This document shows positions 1-5,539 of a stretch of DNA of 5,701 nucleotides, one piece after another (positions within the stretch are counted from its first letter, which is position 1; every line of letters begins with the position of its first letter). The notes below the pieces were generated by a model that was not told the origin of the DNA, searched no databases, and saw only the letters and a list, made by a program, of their open reading frames with translations. Source of the DNA: RGIG4694 sp964501705 (lineage in GTDB: Bacteria; Bacillota; Clostridia; Oscillospirales; Ruminococcaceae). The stretch spans positions 1 to 5,701 of the forward strand of contig CAZCUQ010000111.1 in assembly GCA_964501705.1 (NCBI GenBank). The letters are read 5' to 3'. A program made the translations under genes and the position numbers.

Positions 1-1041
1 TCCACAAAGGAAAACGTCGAACCTCTTTTAAAGCAGGGAATGAGCTATCCCGAAGCGGTCTCCCAGCTTGTCGCATACGAATACGGACCTTTGACAGCCG
101 AGCTTTTGAATACTCCGAACAATACCCTCGCCATAGAGTATATCAAGGCTATGAAAGCTCTCAAGATAAACGATCTCGATATGGTAACGGTTGCAAGAAA
201 AGGCGCTTCTCACGACGGCGAGGACGAAAAGGAAGGCTACGCGAGCGCGTCTCATATCAGACAGCTTATAGATGATGAAGAGGATTTCTCGCAGTTTGTC
301 CCGAAGGACACTCTCGATGCGATAAATGAATACGATGAAAAGGAACATCTATGTTGGTTCGACAATCTCGAAAGAGCGATCCTTTACAGAATGAGAACCA
401 TATCTCTTCCCGACCTGAAGACGACGGCGGGCATAGGTCAGGGACTCGAAAACAGAATATTCCAGGCGGGACATACTTCTCCCGACCTTGAAACGCTTAT
501 GAAGCTTATCAAAACAAAGCGCTATCCCGAAGCAAGACTCAGAAGGATTCTCTTATGCGCTCTTATCGGTATTAAGAACAGCGATCTCAGGGTTCCTCCC
601 GTTTTCGGACGGATCCTTGCCCTTAATGAGAGAGGCGCGGAAATTATCAAGATGGCAGGCTCGATTCCCGAAGACAAATTCAGTTTCCCGTTCAGCACAA
701 ATTTAAAGGATATAGTAAAGTCGGAAAACAAGAACGTACAGCGCACGATCGCTATCAACAACCTCGCTTCGGATATCTATACAATATCTTCGAGGAAGGC
801 TCGTCCCGGCGGAATGGATTTCACAACTCCCGTAAAGCTTACGAAGATCGAAGGCTTTGTGAGCGATCTTCCCGAAAATTTCAAGACAAAAGCGGTAACT
901 CCCGATAACCCCGCTCCGCAAGAGGAAGAAAACAACGAAAAGATCCATCTTTCAAAAAGCGCCGCCGATGAAACTCCCGCAGCTTCCGAGGAGGACGGAA
1001 GCGTCGTTATCAAAGATGACGAGGAAAACGATACGGAATAA
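1..1041 (+). CDS. tmcAL: tRNA(Met) cytidine acetate ligase TmcAL (YlbM family), 5'-truncated by the window edge
   Basis: The frame is open from base 1, so the gene starts upstream and the Met at position 40 is internal. About 346 C-terminal codons are visible. TmcAL uses acetate and ATP to acetylate C34 of elongator tRNA(Met) in Firmicutes. Family signatures seen are TPNNTLAIEYIKAM near bases 109-153, matching the nucleotidyltransferase-fold PNN.LaiEYikAl block; the ASASHIRQLI block near 241-273; and the RLRRILLCALIGI helix near 535-573. The N-terminal nucleotide-binding part with the HxGH-like motif lies outside the window. The last 40-odd residues are rich in Glu and Asp with some Pro and Ala, a low-complexity tail I infer to be disordered. 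No terminator of its own follows the TAA; the next hairpin belongs to the que leader. Identification rests on motif recognition only. Confidence 0.85.
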   Translation, partial: STKENVEPLLKQGMSYPEAVSQLVAYEYGPLTAELLNTPNNTLAIEYIKAMKALKINDLDMVTVARKGASHDGEDEKEGYASASHIRQLIDDEEDFSQFVPKDTLDAINEYDEKEHLCWFDNLERAILYRMRTISLPDLKTTAGIGQGLENRIFQAGHTSPDLETLMKLIKTKRYPEARLRRILLCALIGIKNSDLRVPPVFGRILALNERGAEIIKMAGSIPEDKFSFPFSTNLKDIVKSENKNVQRTIAINNLASDIYTISSRKARPGGMDFTTPVKLTKIEGFVSDLPENFKTKAVTPDNPAPQEEENNEKIHLSKSAADETPAASEEDGSVVIKDDEENDTE

Positions 1042-1064
1042 GCAGAGTGACATTTTACCGTAAA

Positions 1065-1109
1065 GTCGCAGTTCATTTGTACCCTCCTGCGTAAAAAAAC
1101 CGGGACTGT
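1065..1109 (+). promoter_or_regulatory. Putative preQ1 riboswitch aptamer in the que operon leader
   Basis: CGCAG (1067-1071) can pair with CTGCG (1087-1091), closing a 15-nt loop that starts TTC and contains TACCCTC. The 3' arm is followed by TAAAAAAACCGGGA. A short hairpin with a C-rich loop 3' side and a run of A just after it is the general look of preQ1-I aptamers, in which the A-rich tail docks in the minor groove and the tail end pairs back to the loop. The downstream genes make preQ1 and an intrinsic terminator follows, both supporting a feedback switch. Weak points: the only loop-tail pairing I can draw is CCC (1082-1084) with GGG (1102-1104), and the loop is longer than usual. A competing stem, GCAGTTC (1068-1074) with GGACTGT (1103-1109), also exists. 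Class III or a variant class is therefore as likely as class I. Confidence 0.55.
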
Positions 1110-1127
1110 TCTTAAAGCAATTACTTT

Positions 1128-1153
1128 AGGCACGGTTCATTCCGTGCCTTTTT
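1128..1153 (+). terminator. Intrinsic terminator (attenuator) ahead of queD
   Basis: AGGCACGG (1128-1135) pairs perfectly with CCGTGCCT (1142-1149) around the loop TTCATT, and the 3' arm runs into a T-track (1149-1153, then CTT). The hairpin ends 17 nt before the queD ATG, so as a constitutive terminator it would silence the operon; it makes sense as a regulated attenuator. A competing antiterminator can be drawn: AACCG (1098-1102) with CGGTT (1133-1137), enclosing the 7-bp stem CTTAAAG (1111-1117) with CTTTAGG (1124-1130, one G-U pair). This would use up the 5' arm of the terminator. The aptamer's tail bases overlap the first antiterminator strand, giving a simple OFF-switch model. The hairpin is seen directly; the switching is inference. 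Confidence 0.85.
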
Positions 1154-1170
1154 CTTATGGAGAAATAGCT

Positions 1171-1599
1171 ATGTATATAATAAAAGCTTCGGCTGAATTT
1201 GACAGCGCACACTTTCTTTTCGGATATGACGGAAAATGCGGGAATATACACGGTCACAGATGGAAAATCGAAGCGGAGGCGGGCGGAGAAAATCTTTGCG
1301 CCGACAAACAGCATAACGGAATGATAGCTGATTTCGGAGATTTGAAAAAAGCTTTGCGGGAAATAGCCGATGAACTTGATCATACGCTTATCTACGAGAA
1401 AAACACATTAAAGGAATCGACGGAAAACGCCCTTTCCGACGAGGGTTTTTCTCTTACTCCCGTTTCTTTCCGTCCCACAGCGGAAAATTTAGCAAGGTAT
1501 GTATTTGATAAAATGACAAAAAAAGGCTTTTGCATTATCCGCGCAAGAGTTTACGAGACTCCCGAAAACTGCGCGGTTTACGAAAGGGAAAACAGATGA
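1171..1599 (+). CDS. queD: 6-carboxy-5,6,7,8-tetrahydropterin synthase QueD
   Basis: QueD converts 7,8-dihydroneopterin triphosphate to 6-carboxy-tetrahydropterin, the first committed step of 7-deazaguanine synthesis. The 142-residue product has the PTPS/QueD signature: FDSAHFL with zinc ligand His14, then C-G-N-I-H-G-H with catalytic Cys23 and zinc ligands His27 and His29, the LDH catalytic Asp70-His71 pair, PTAENLA at 102-108, and the ETPENCA block with Glu129 near the C terminus. It is about 20 residues longer than the E. coli enzyme, mainly through a stretch at about 76-98. I chose ATG 1171 because GGAG (1159-1162) sits 8 nt upstream; an in-frame GTG at 1144 lies inside the terminator stem and lacks a usable ribosome binding site. 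The stop overlaps the queE start (ATGA), implying translational coupling. Confidence 0.93.
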   Translation: MYIIKASAEFDSAHFLFGYDGKCGNIHGHRWKIEAEAGGENLCADKQHNGMIADFGDLKKALREIADELDHTLIYEKNTLKESTENALSDEGFSLTPVSFRPTAENLARYVFDKMTKKGFCIIRARVYETPENCAVYERENR

Positions 1600-2282
1600 G
1601 CGGTTTCAAGGTCGCGGAGAAATTCATAAGCATAAACGGCGAGGGAAACAGAGCGGGGCAGATGTCGGCGTTTGTTCGTTTTGCAAACTGTAATCTCAGA
1701 TGTTCATACTGCGATACAAAGTGGGCACAGGACGAAAAAAACTGCCATTATACGAAAATGTCAGCCGAAGAAATAACCGATTTTGTTAAGCTTTCGGGAG
1801 TAAAATGCTGTACTCTGACAGGCGGAGAGCCGTTATTTCGCGAGAGTTTCGATGTCCTTTTACATTCGCTTCTTAAAATAAGGAATCTGCGCGTTGAGAT
1901 CGAAACCAACGGCAGCGTTTTTATCGGAGATATATGTAAGACGCTCGATGAAAAAAATCGGGAAAATCTCTCATTTACGCTTGATTATAAACTCCCCTCT
2001 TCGGGAATGGAAAAATATATGCTTGACGAAAACTATGATTTTCTGCGGGAAACGGACAGCGTAAAATTTGTCTGCGGCGGAAACACAGACCTTGAAAGAG
2101 CACTCGAGATCATACGGAAATTTGATCTGTCCGATAAATGCGCGACTTTTTTCAGCCCCGTTTTCGGTCAGATCGAACCGAAAGAAATAGTTGAATTTAT
2201 TATAAAAAATAATCTTTATTCTTCGAGATTCCAGCTTCAGCTTCATAAGTTCGTCTGGGATCCCGATATGAAAGGCGTTTGA
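1596..2282 (+). CDS. queE: 7-carboxy-7-deazaguanine synthase QueE (radical SAM)
   Basis: QueE is a radical SAM enzyme that rearranges 6-carboxy-tetrahydropterin to 7-carboxy-7-deazaguanine. The 228-residue product opens with the family's FISINGEG block (10-17), followed by the 4Fe-4S cluster motif C-N-L-R-C-S-Y-C with Cys32, Cys36 and Cys39, here in the plain CX3CX2C form. Next come the CDT segment (39-41), whose Thr is the Mg2+ contact in characterised QueE, TGGEP (75-79) for SAM amino-group binding, and EIETNGS (101-107). The ending QLQLHKFVWDPDMKGV is typical of QueE. Start ATG 1596 overlaps the queD stop by 4 nt; a longer reading frame extends upstream inside queD but lacks family sequence. 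The next gene begins 1 nt after the stop. Confidence 0.93.
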   Translation: MSGFKVAEKFISINGEGNRAGQMSAFVRFANCNLRCSYCDTKWAQDEKNCHYTKMSAEEITDFVKLSGVKCCTLTGGEPLFRESFDVLLHSLLKIRNLRVEIETNGSVFIGDICKTLDEKNRENLSFTLDYKLPSSGMEKYMLDENYDFLRETDSVKFVCGGNTDLERALEIIRKFDLSDKCATFFSPVFGQIEPKEIVEFIIKNNLYSSRFQLQLHKFVWDPDMKGV

Positions 2283-2283
2283 A

Positions 2284-2850
2284 ATGATAGACAAGGAAAA
2301 AATTAAATTCCATGTGAGAGGGATTTTAGAGGCTCTCGGAGATGACCCCGACAGGGAAGGACTTAAAGAAACTCCCGAAAGAGTGGCTAAAATGTATGAG
2401 GAAGTCTTTGAGGGAATGAATTATACGAACGACGAAATTGCGGATATGTTTAATAAATCCTTTGAAGCGGTCTCCGAATGTAATGATATGGTGATCGTGA
2501 GGGATATAAACGCGTTCGGCTATTGTGAACATCATCTTGCTCTGATGTACGATATGAAAATTACAGTCGCATATATACCATGCGGAAAGGTTTTGGGACT
2601 GAGCAAAATCGCGAGAATAGCCGATATGGTAACTAAAAGACTCCAGTTACAGGAGAGGATCGGAAATGATATTGCAGAAATAATGCGTAAAGTAACCGAT
2701 TCAAAAGATGTCGCCGTGCTGATCGAAGCAAGCCACAGCTGTATGACCGCAAGAGGAATTAAAAATTCAACCGCAAAGACATATACAACAACCTTGCGCG
2801 GACGGTTTGAAAATGATATTTCTCTTCAAAACCGTCTGATTATGAAATAA
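2284..2850 (+). CDS. folE: GTP cyclohydrolase I (type IA) FolE
   Basis: FolE hydrolyses GTP to 7,8-dihydroneopterin triphosphate, the shared precursor of folate and queuosine; its place inside the que operon supplies QueD directly. The 188-residue protein carries the FolE core: DPDREGLKETPERVAKMY (21-38), the zinc segment YCEHHL with Cys81 and His84 as ligands and His83 catalytic, GLSKIARI (105-112), RLQLQERI (119-126), and EASHSCMTARGIK (148-160) with His151 and zinc ligand Cys153. These match E. coli Cys110, His112, His113, His179 and Cys181 in spacing. Around the zinc site the usual S.CEHHL.P reads GYCEHHLAL, a mild divergence. The ATG lies 1 nt after the queE stop with AAAGG (2271-2275) as a probable ribosome binding site. 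Whether a second folE serves folate synthesis cannot be told from here. Confidence 0.93.
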   Translation: MIDKEKIKFHVRGILEALGDDPDREGLKETPERVAKMYEEVFEGMNYTNDEIADMFNKSFEAVSECNDMVIVRDINAFGYCEHHLALMYDMKITVAYIPCGKVLGLSKIARIADMVTKRLQLQERIGNDIAEIMRKVTDSKDVAVLIEASHSCMTARGIKNSTAKTYTTTLRGRFENDISLQNRLIMK

Positions 2851-2861
2851 AGGAGGCTATT

Positions 2862-3551
2862 ATGAAAGCACTTGTACTTGTAAGCGGAGGACTTGACAGC
2901 GCGGTCTGTCTCGGCAAAGCCGTGCATGAATACGGTTCGGAAAATATTTTCGCGCTTTCCGTTTCCTACGGACAGAAGCACTCTAAAGAGCTGTTTTACG
3001 CCGAAAAGCTTTGCGGATATTATAAGGTTTCACATTCTGTAATTGATCTGAAACCATGCTTTGAATACTCGGACTGTTCGCTTCTGGAGTGTTCACAGGG
3101 TGATATCCCGAAAGAATCGTATGCGGAGCAGCTTCGCAAAACCGATGGCGCTCCCGTTTCAACCTATGTTCCTTTCCGCAACGGATTATTTCTGTCGGCG
3201 GCGGCGAGCGTGGGACTTTCCAAAGGCTGTGATGTTATACTTTACGGCGCTCACGCCGATGACAGCGCGGGAAACGCCTATCCCGACTGCTCCGAAAGCT
3301 TCAACAGAGCCATGAACGAGGCAATATGGGAAGGGAGCGGAAAGCAGATAAAAATTGAGGCTCCGTTTGTCGGTATCTCAAAAGCGGAGGTCGTAAAACT
3401 GGGGCTAAAGCTCGGTGTTCCGTTTGAGCTTACATGGTCATGCTATGAGGGAGGAGATACGCCCTGCGGCACCTGCGGCACCTGCCTTGACAGAGCGGCG
3501 GCATTCGCGGCAAACGGCGTTCCCGACCCGTTTGCCGCAAAAGGAGAATAA
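2862..3551 (+). CDS. queC: 7-cyano-7-deazaguanine (preQ0) synthase QueC
   Basis: QueC uses ATP and ammonia to turn 7-carboxy-7-deazaguanine into the nitrile preQ0. The 229-residue protein has the PP-loop ATP pyrophosphatase motif SGGLDS (8-13), the SVSYGQKH segment (33-40), YVPFRNG (102-108), YGAHADD (128-134), and the C-terminal zinc site W-S-C-Y-E-G-G-D-T-P-C-G-T-C-G-T-C with Cys194, Cys202, Cys205 and Cys208. The length is normal for the family. A very strong ribosome binding site, AGGAGG (2851-2856), lies 5 nt before ATG 2862 and only 11 nt separate it from the folE stop. The 3' end of the gene carries the AAGGAG that serves queF. Confidence 0.95.
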   Translation: MKALVLVSGGLDSAVCLGKAVHEYGSENIFALSVSYGQKHSKELFYAEKLCGYYKVSHSVIDLKPCFEYSDCSLLECSQGDIPKESYAEQLRKTDGAPVSTYVPFRNGLFLSAAASVGLSKGCDVILYGAHADDSAGNAYPDCSESFNRAMNEAIWEGSGKQIKIEAPFVGISKAEVVKLGLKLGVPFELTWSCYEGGDTPCGTCGTCLDRAAAFAANGVPDPFAAKGE

Positions 3552-3555
3552 TAAA

Positions 3556-4050
3556 ATGAACGAAAGAAACAAAGAAAACGAGGGACTTACTCTTCTCGGA
3601 AACCAAAATACAAAATACCCCGCAGATTATTCCCCCGAAGTGCTGGAAACATTTGAGAACAAACATAAGGACAACGATTATTTTGTTAAATTCAACTGTC
3701 CCGAATTCACATCGCTGTGTCCTATCACGGGACAGCCGGACTTCGCGTGCATTTACATTTCATATGTTCCCGATGTGAAAATGGTAGAGAGCAAATCTCT
3801 GAAATTATATCTTTACAGTTTCAGAAATCACGGGGATTTCCACGAGGACTGCGTAAACAAGATCATGAAAGACCTTATTAAACTGATGAATCCTAAATAT
3901 ATAGAGGTCTGGGGAAAATTCACTCCGCGCGGAGGAATTTCCATTGACCCTTACTGCAATTACGGCAGAAAAGGAACAAAATGGGAAGATATCGCCTTTA
4001 CGCGTCTTGCGAATCACGATCTTTATCCCGAAAAAATTGACAACAGATAA
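3556..4050 (+). CDS. queF: NADPH-dependent preQ0 reductase QueF (type I)
   Basis: QueF reduces the nitrile of preQ0 to the aminomethyl group of preQ1 using two NADPH, the last step before tRNA insertion. The 164-residue product is the single-domain, B. subtilis-like form. Catalytic Cys55 and Asp62 lie in SLCPITGQPDFA (53-64), the QueF nitrile-reductase motif is VESKSLKLYL (77-86), and His96-Glu97 lie in the DFHEDC block; numbering coincides with the B. subtilis enzyme. RGGISIDPYCNYG follows at 125-137. ATG 3556 is chosen because AAGGAG (3541-3546) lies 9 nt upstream and the family alignment begins just after; an in-frame extension back into queC has no family resemblance. It is the last gene of the operon and is followed at once by a terminator hairpin. 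Confidence 0.95.
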   Translation: MNERNKENEGLTLLGNQNTKYPADYSPEVLETFENKHKDNDYFVKFNCPEFTSLCPITGQPDFACIYISYVPDVKMVESKSLKLYLYSFRNHGDFHEDCVNKIMKDLIKLMNPKYIEVWGKFTPRGGISIDPYCNYGRKGTKWEDIAFTRLANHDLYPEKIDNR

Positions 4051-4082
4051 AAAACGCGGAGGAAAAATCCTTCGCGTTTTTT
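4049..4082. terminator. Bidirectional intrinsic terminator between queF and the convergent carboxypeptidase gene
   Basis: CGCGGAGGA (4055-4063) pairs with TCCTTCGCG (4068-4076) around an AAAA loop, with one G-T wobble, and is flanked by AAAA on the left and TTTTTT on the right. Read on the + strand the T-run follows the stem and ends the que operon. On the - strand the left A-run becomes the U-track and would end the carboxypeptidase transcript, whose TGA lies 5 nt away. The left end overlaps the queF stop codon. Confidence 0.85.
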
Positions 4083-4086
4083 AAAA

Positions 4087-5241
4087 TCAGTATTCACCTG
4101 TTTCGGCATTTGCAAATTCCTCAATGTATGAGAAAGAAATCTCAAAAAGATTCTTTGCATCGAGGTAGCGGTATTCGTCCGTTTCATCGTTCATGATCAC
4201 GCAGATAAGCTCGTGACCTAAAGAATTCGCCGAAGCGACTATACAGTATCCCGAATTTGTTGTCATTCCTGTTTTGAGACCTGTTGCTTCCTTGCAGTAG
4301 AAAGAGCTTTCGGGATTTATGAGTTCATTGGTGTTGACCCATTCGTATGTCTGTCCCGATTTAAGCTTTCCGCTGACGTGTTCGTTTGCTCCGGCAGACG
4401 TTATCTCTTTATGGTCTGTCGCGTAGACGGCAATCTTCATCATATCAATTGCGGTGGTGTACATATCCTCATCGAAATATCCGTCGGGATTGGAAAAATG
4501 CGTGTTCGTGCAGCCGATACGGTTTGCTGTCCGGTTCATAAGATCGACAAATTCCGCAACTGCCTCTTCGGGAGAAACATCGTTCCCGTCGCACAGAAGA
4601 CTTCCTATCGAAGCCGCCGCAACATATGAAATATCCGAAGCTCCTTTTGTGATTATGCCGTTTGTAAGCTCCTGCCTGTCAAAGCTGAAGCATTTGCTGA
4701 TCCTTGCTGTGGGAGAATTTTCGGGAACAAGCGACAACTCGTTTCCCGCCACGAATTGGAAATCATCGGGAGCCGCGTCAAGAGCGACCGCCGCAGTCAT
4801 CAGCTTGGCAGTGCTTGCGGGGTAACATTTTTCGGTTTCGTTTTTGGAATAGAGAACAGCTCCGTCCGTTTTATCATACACCATAGCTATGGGAGCGTAT
4901 GCCTTATAATTTACGGGACAGTAATCGGGAACCTCGATATCGATTTTCTCATCCGGCTGAGAGCTGTTCAAAGCGAGCGTCACGTCCGCTTTCTGTGAAC
5001 TTTCGGTTTTGATAGGCGCGTAGTTGCTTTCAAGAATGTTGATTTTTCCGTTTCTGATAAACGCAGCCTGTCTGATTATCATAAAAGCAATAATCGCCAT
5101 CACAACAAAAAGCAGCAGAATAAGCATACGGTTTATCAGCACATCCGACGCGCGATCTGTTTTCTTAAGTTTTTTTGTTTCGCCCGAAACTCCCTGTTCT
5201 TTTGCGTAAGCAAAAACTCTGAATTCAGTTTTGTTCTTCAT
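4087..5241 (-). CDS. Membrane-anchored D-Ala-D-Ala carboxypeptidase-like protein (peptidase S11), atypical second motif
   Basis: The 384-residue product is a serine D,D-carboxypeptidase (PBP5/DacF) family member, which in active form trims the terminal D-Ala of peptidoglycan stem peptides. A Lys/Arg-rich cytoplasmic start (1-38) precedes one membrane helix (about 39-57), so the catalytic domain faces outside as a type II protein, without a cleavable signal or C-terminal amphipathic anchor. Seen in order: SxxK as PASTAK with Ser143 and Lys146, the fold landmark FSNPDG (249-254), and KTG at 323-325. Where the family has S-x-N (as in KSANDA or PSGNDA) this protein has KGASDI (199-204), so both key residues are replaced. 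The C-terminal PBP5 domain is absent. Start ATG 5241 is chosen as the last Met before the basic segment; its ribosome binding site (GAG) is weak and a 59-codon upstream extension with a TTG start is possible. Confidence 0.8.
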   Translation of the reverse strand: MKNKTEFRVFAYAKEQGVSGETKKLKKTDRASDVLINRMLILLLFVVMAIIAFMIIRQAAFIRNGKINILESNYAPIKTESSQKADVTLALNSSQPDEKIDIEVPDYCPVNYKAYAPIAMVYDKTDGAVLYSKNETEKCYPASTAKLMTAAVALDAAPDDFQFVAGNELSLVPENSPTARISKCFSFDRQELTNGIITKGASDISYVAAASIGSLLCDGNDVSPEEAVAEFVDLMNRTANRIGCTNTHFSNPDGYFDEDMYTTAIDMMKIAVYATDHKEITSAGANEHVSGKLKSGQTYEWVNTNELINPESSFYCKEATGLKTGMTTNSGYCIVASANSLGHELICVIMNDETDEYRYLDAKNLFEISFSYIEEFANAETGEY

Positions 5242-5446
5242 TTTATTACTCGTTTTGTTTCTTTCTTTTGTTTTTTTTCTTATCTTTTGTTGCTCTTTGT
5301 AATATTTTGTTGTTTTATCTCTCAGAGCGATTTTAAGTTTATCACGAAATTGCTTGTTTTTCAAGAGGCTGCGTGAAGTTTTAACATAACTGTAACCGAT
5401 ACGTAAATGTAAGAACAATTGTTTGCAACAAAATGTAAAAAATACC
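5242..5446. other. AT-rich divergent intergenic region upstream of the carboxypeptidase gene
   Basis: No gene is supported here. On the - strand the stretch is very A-rich (5245-5315) and is open in the carboxypeptidase frame back to a TTG at 5418, encoding a Lys-rich peptide without family resemblance, which fits an untranslated leader better. I looked for a - strand promoter; TATGTT (5388-5383) is the best -10-like sequence but has no convincing -35 partner. Confidence 0.5.
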
Positions 5447-5473
5447 TTGAATTGTTTGTATAGTTTTTATAAT
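5447..5473 (+). promoter_or_regulatory. Candidate sigma-A-type promoter for the rightmost + strand gene
   Basis: A perfect -10 hexamer TATAAT (5468-5473) is preceded by TTGAAT (5447-5452), which matches four of six bases of TTGACA. The spacer is 15 nt, shorter than the preferred 17, which weakens the call. The surrounding DNA is AT-rich, so chance matches are fairly likely. If used, transcription would start near 5480 and give a leader of about 60 nt before ATG 5539. Confidence 0.4.
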
Positions 5474-5518
5474 TCTTTGTTTTTCGGGAGAATACAAGCT
5501 TTTTCGAGCGAGAGGGTG

Positions 5519-5539
5519 TGTAAAGGAGTTTCCTTTACA
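5519..5539 (+). repeat. Perfect 9-bp inverted repeat covering a ribosome binding site and start codon
   Basis: TGTAAAGGA (5519-5527) and TCCTTTACA (5531-5539) are exact inverted copies separated by GTT. In RNA this forms a compact hairpin that buries the AAAGGAG Shine-Dalgarno-like sequence (5522-5528) and the A of ATG 5539. It could limit translation of the following frame or, as DNA, act as a repressor operator just downstream of the candidate promoter. There is no T-run after it, so it is not an intrinsic terminator. Confidence 0.6.

Noticed and set aside
1007..1035. TTATCA plus GATACG as a promoter for the que operon at the end of tmcAL
   Set aside because: Spacing is acceptable but the -10 matches poorly and the sequence is within coding DNA; not enough to call.
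777..1133. A 118-codon open frame on the - strand across the end of tmcAL and the leader
   Set aside because: It is antisense to the tmcAL 3' end, is Ser/Val/Phe-rich as expected from the complement of an acidic coding region, and crosses the structured leader.
1144..1170. In-frame GTG at 1144 as an earlier queD start, adding nine residues
   Set aside because: The GTG lies in the 3' arm of the intrinsic terminator, has no ribosome binding site, and the added residues do not resemble QueD; ATG 1171 has GGAG at a good distance.
1530..1595. In-frame upstream extension of queE inside queD
   Set aside because: The extra residues are a shifted-frame reading of queD, and the ATGA overlap at 1596 is the typical coupled start.
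3415..3555. In-frame upstream extension of queF inside queC
   Set aside because: It overlaps the conserved zinc-site end of queC, encodes an Arg/Ala-rich peptide unlike QueF, and ATG 3556 has its own ribosome binding site and aligns with the B. subtilis residue numbering.
4454..4825. A 123-codon open frame on the + strand opposite the carboxypeptidase gene
   Set aside because: It is antisense to conserved S11 sequence, has no recognisable motif, and looks like an antisense shadow of the coding strand.
5242..5418. A 59-codon N-terminal extension of the carboxypeptidase starting at TTG 5418
   Set aside because: There is no ribosome binding site at the TTG, the peptide is extremely Lys-rich from A-rich DNA, and the protein from ATG 5241 already has a complete cytoplasmic tail and membrane anchor. 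It cannot be fully excluded.
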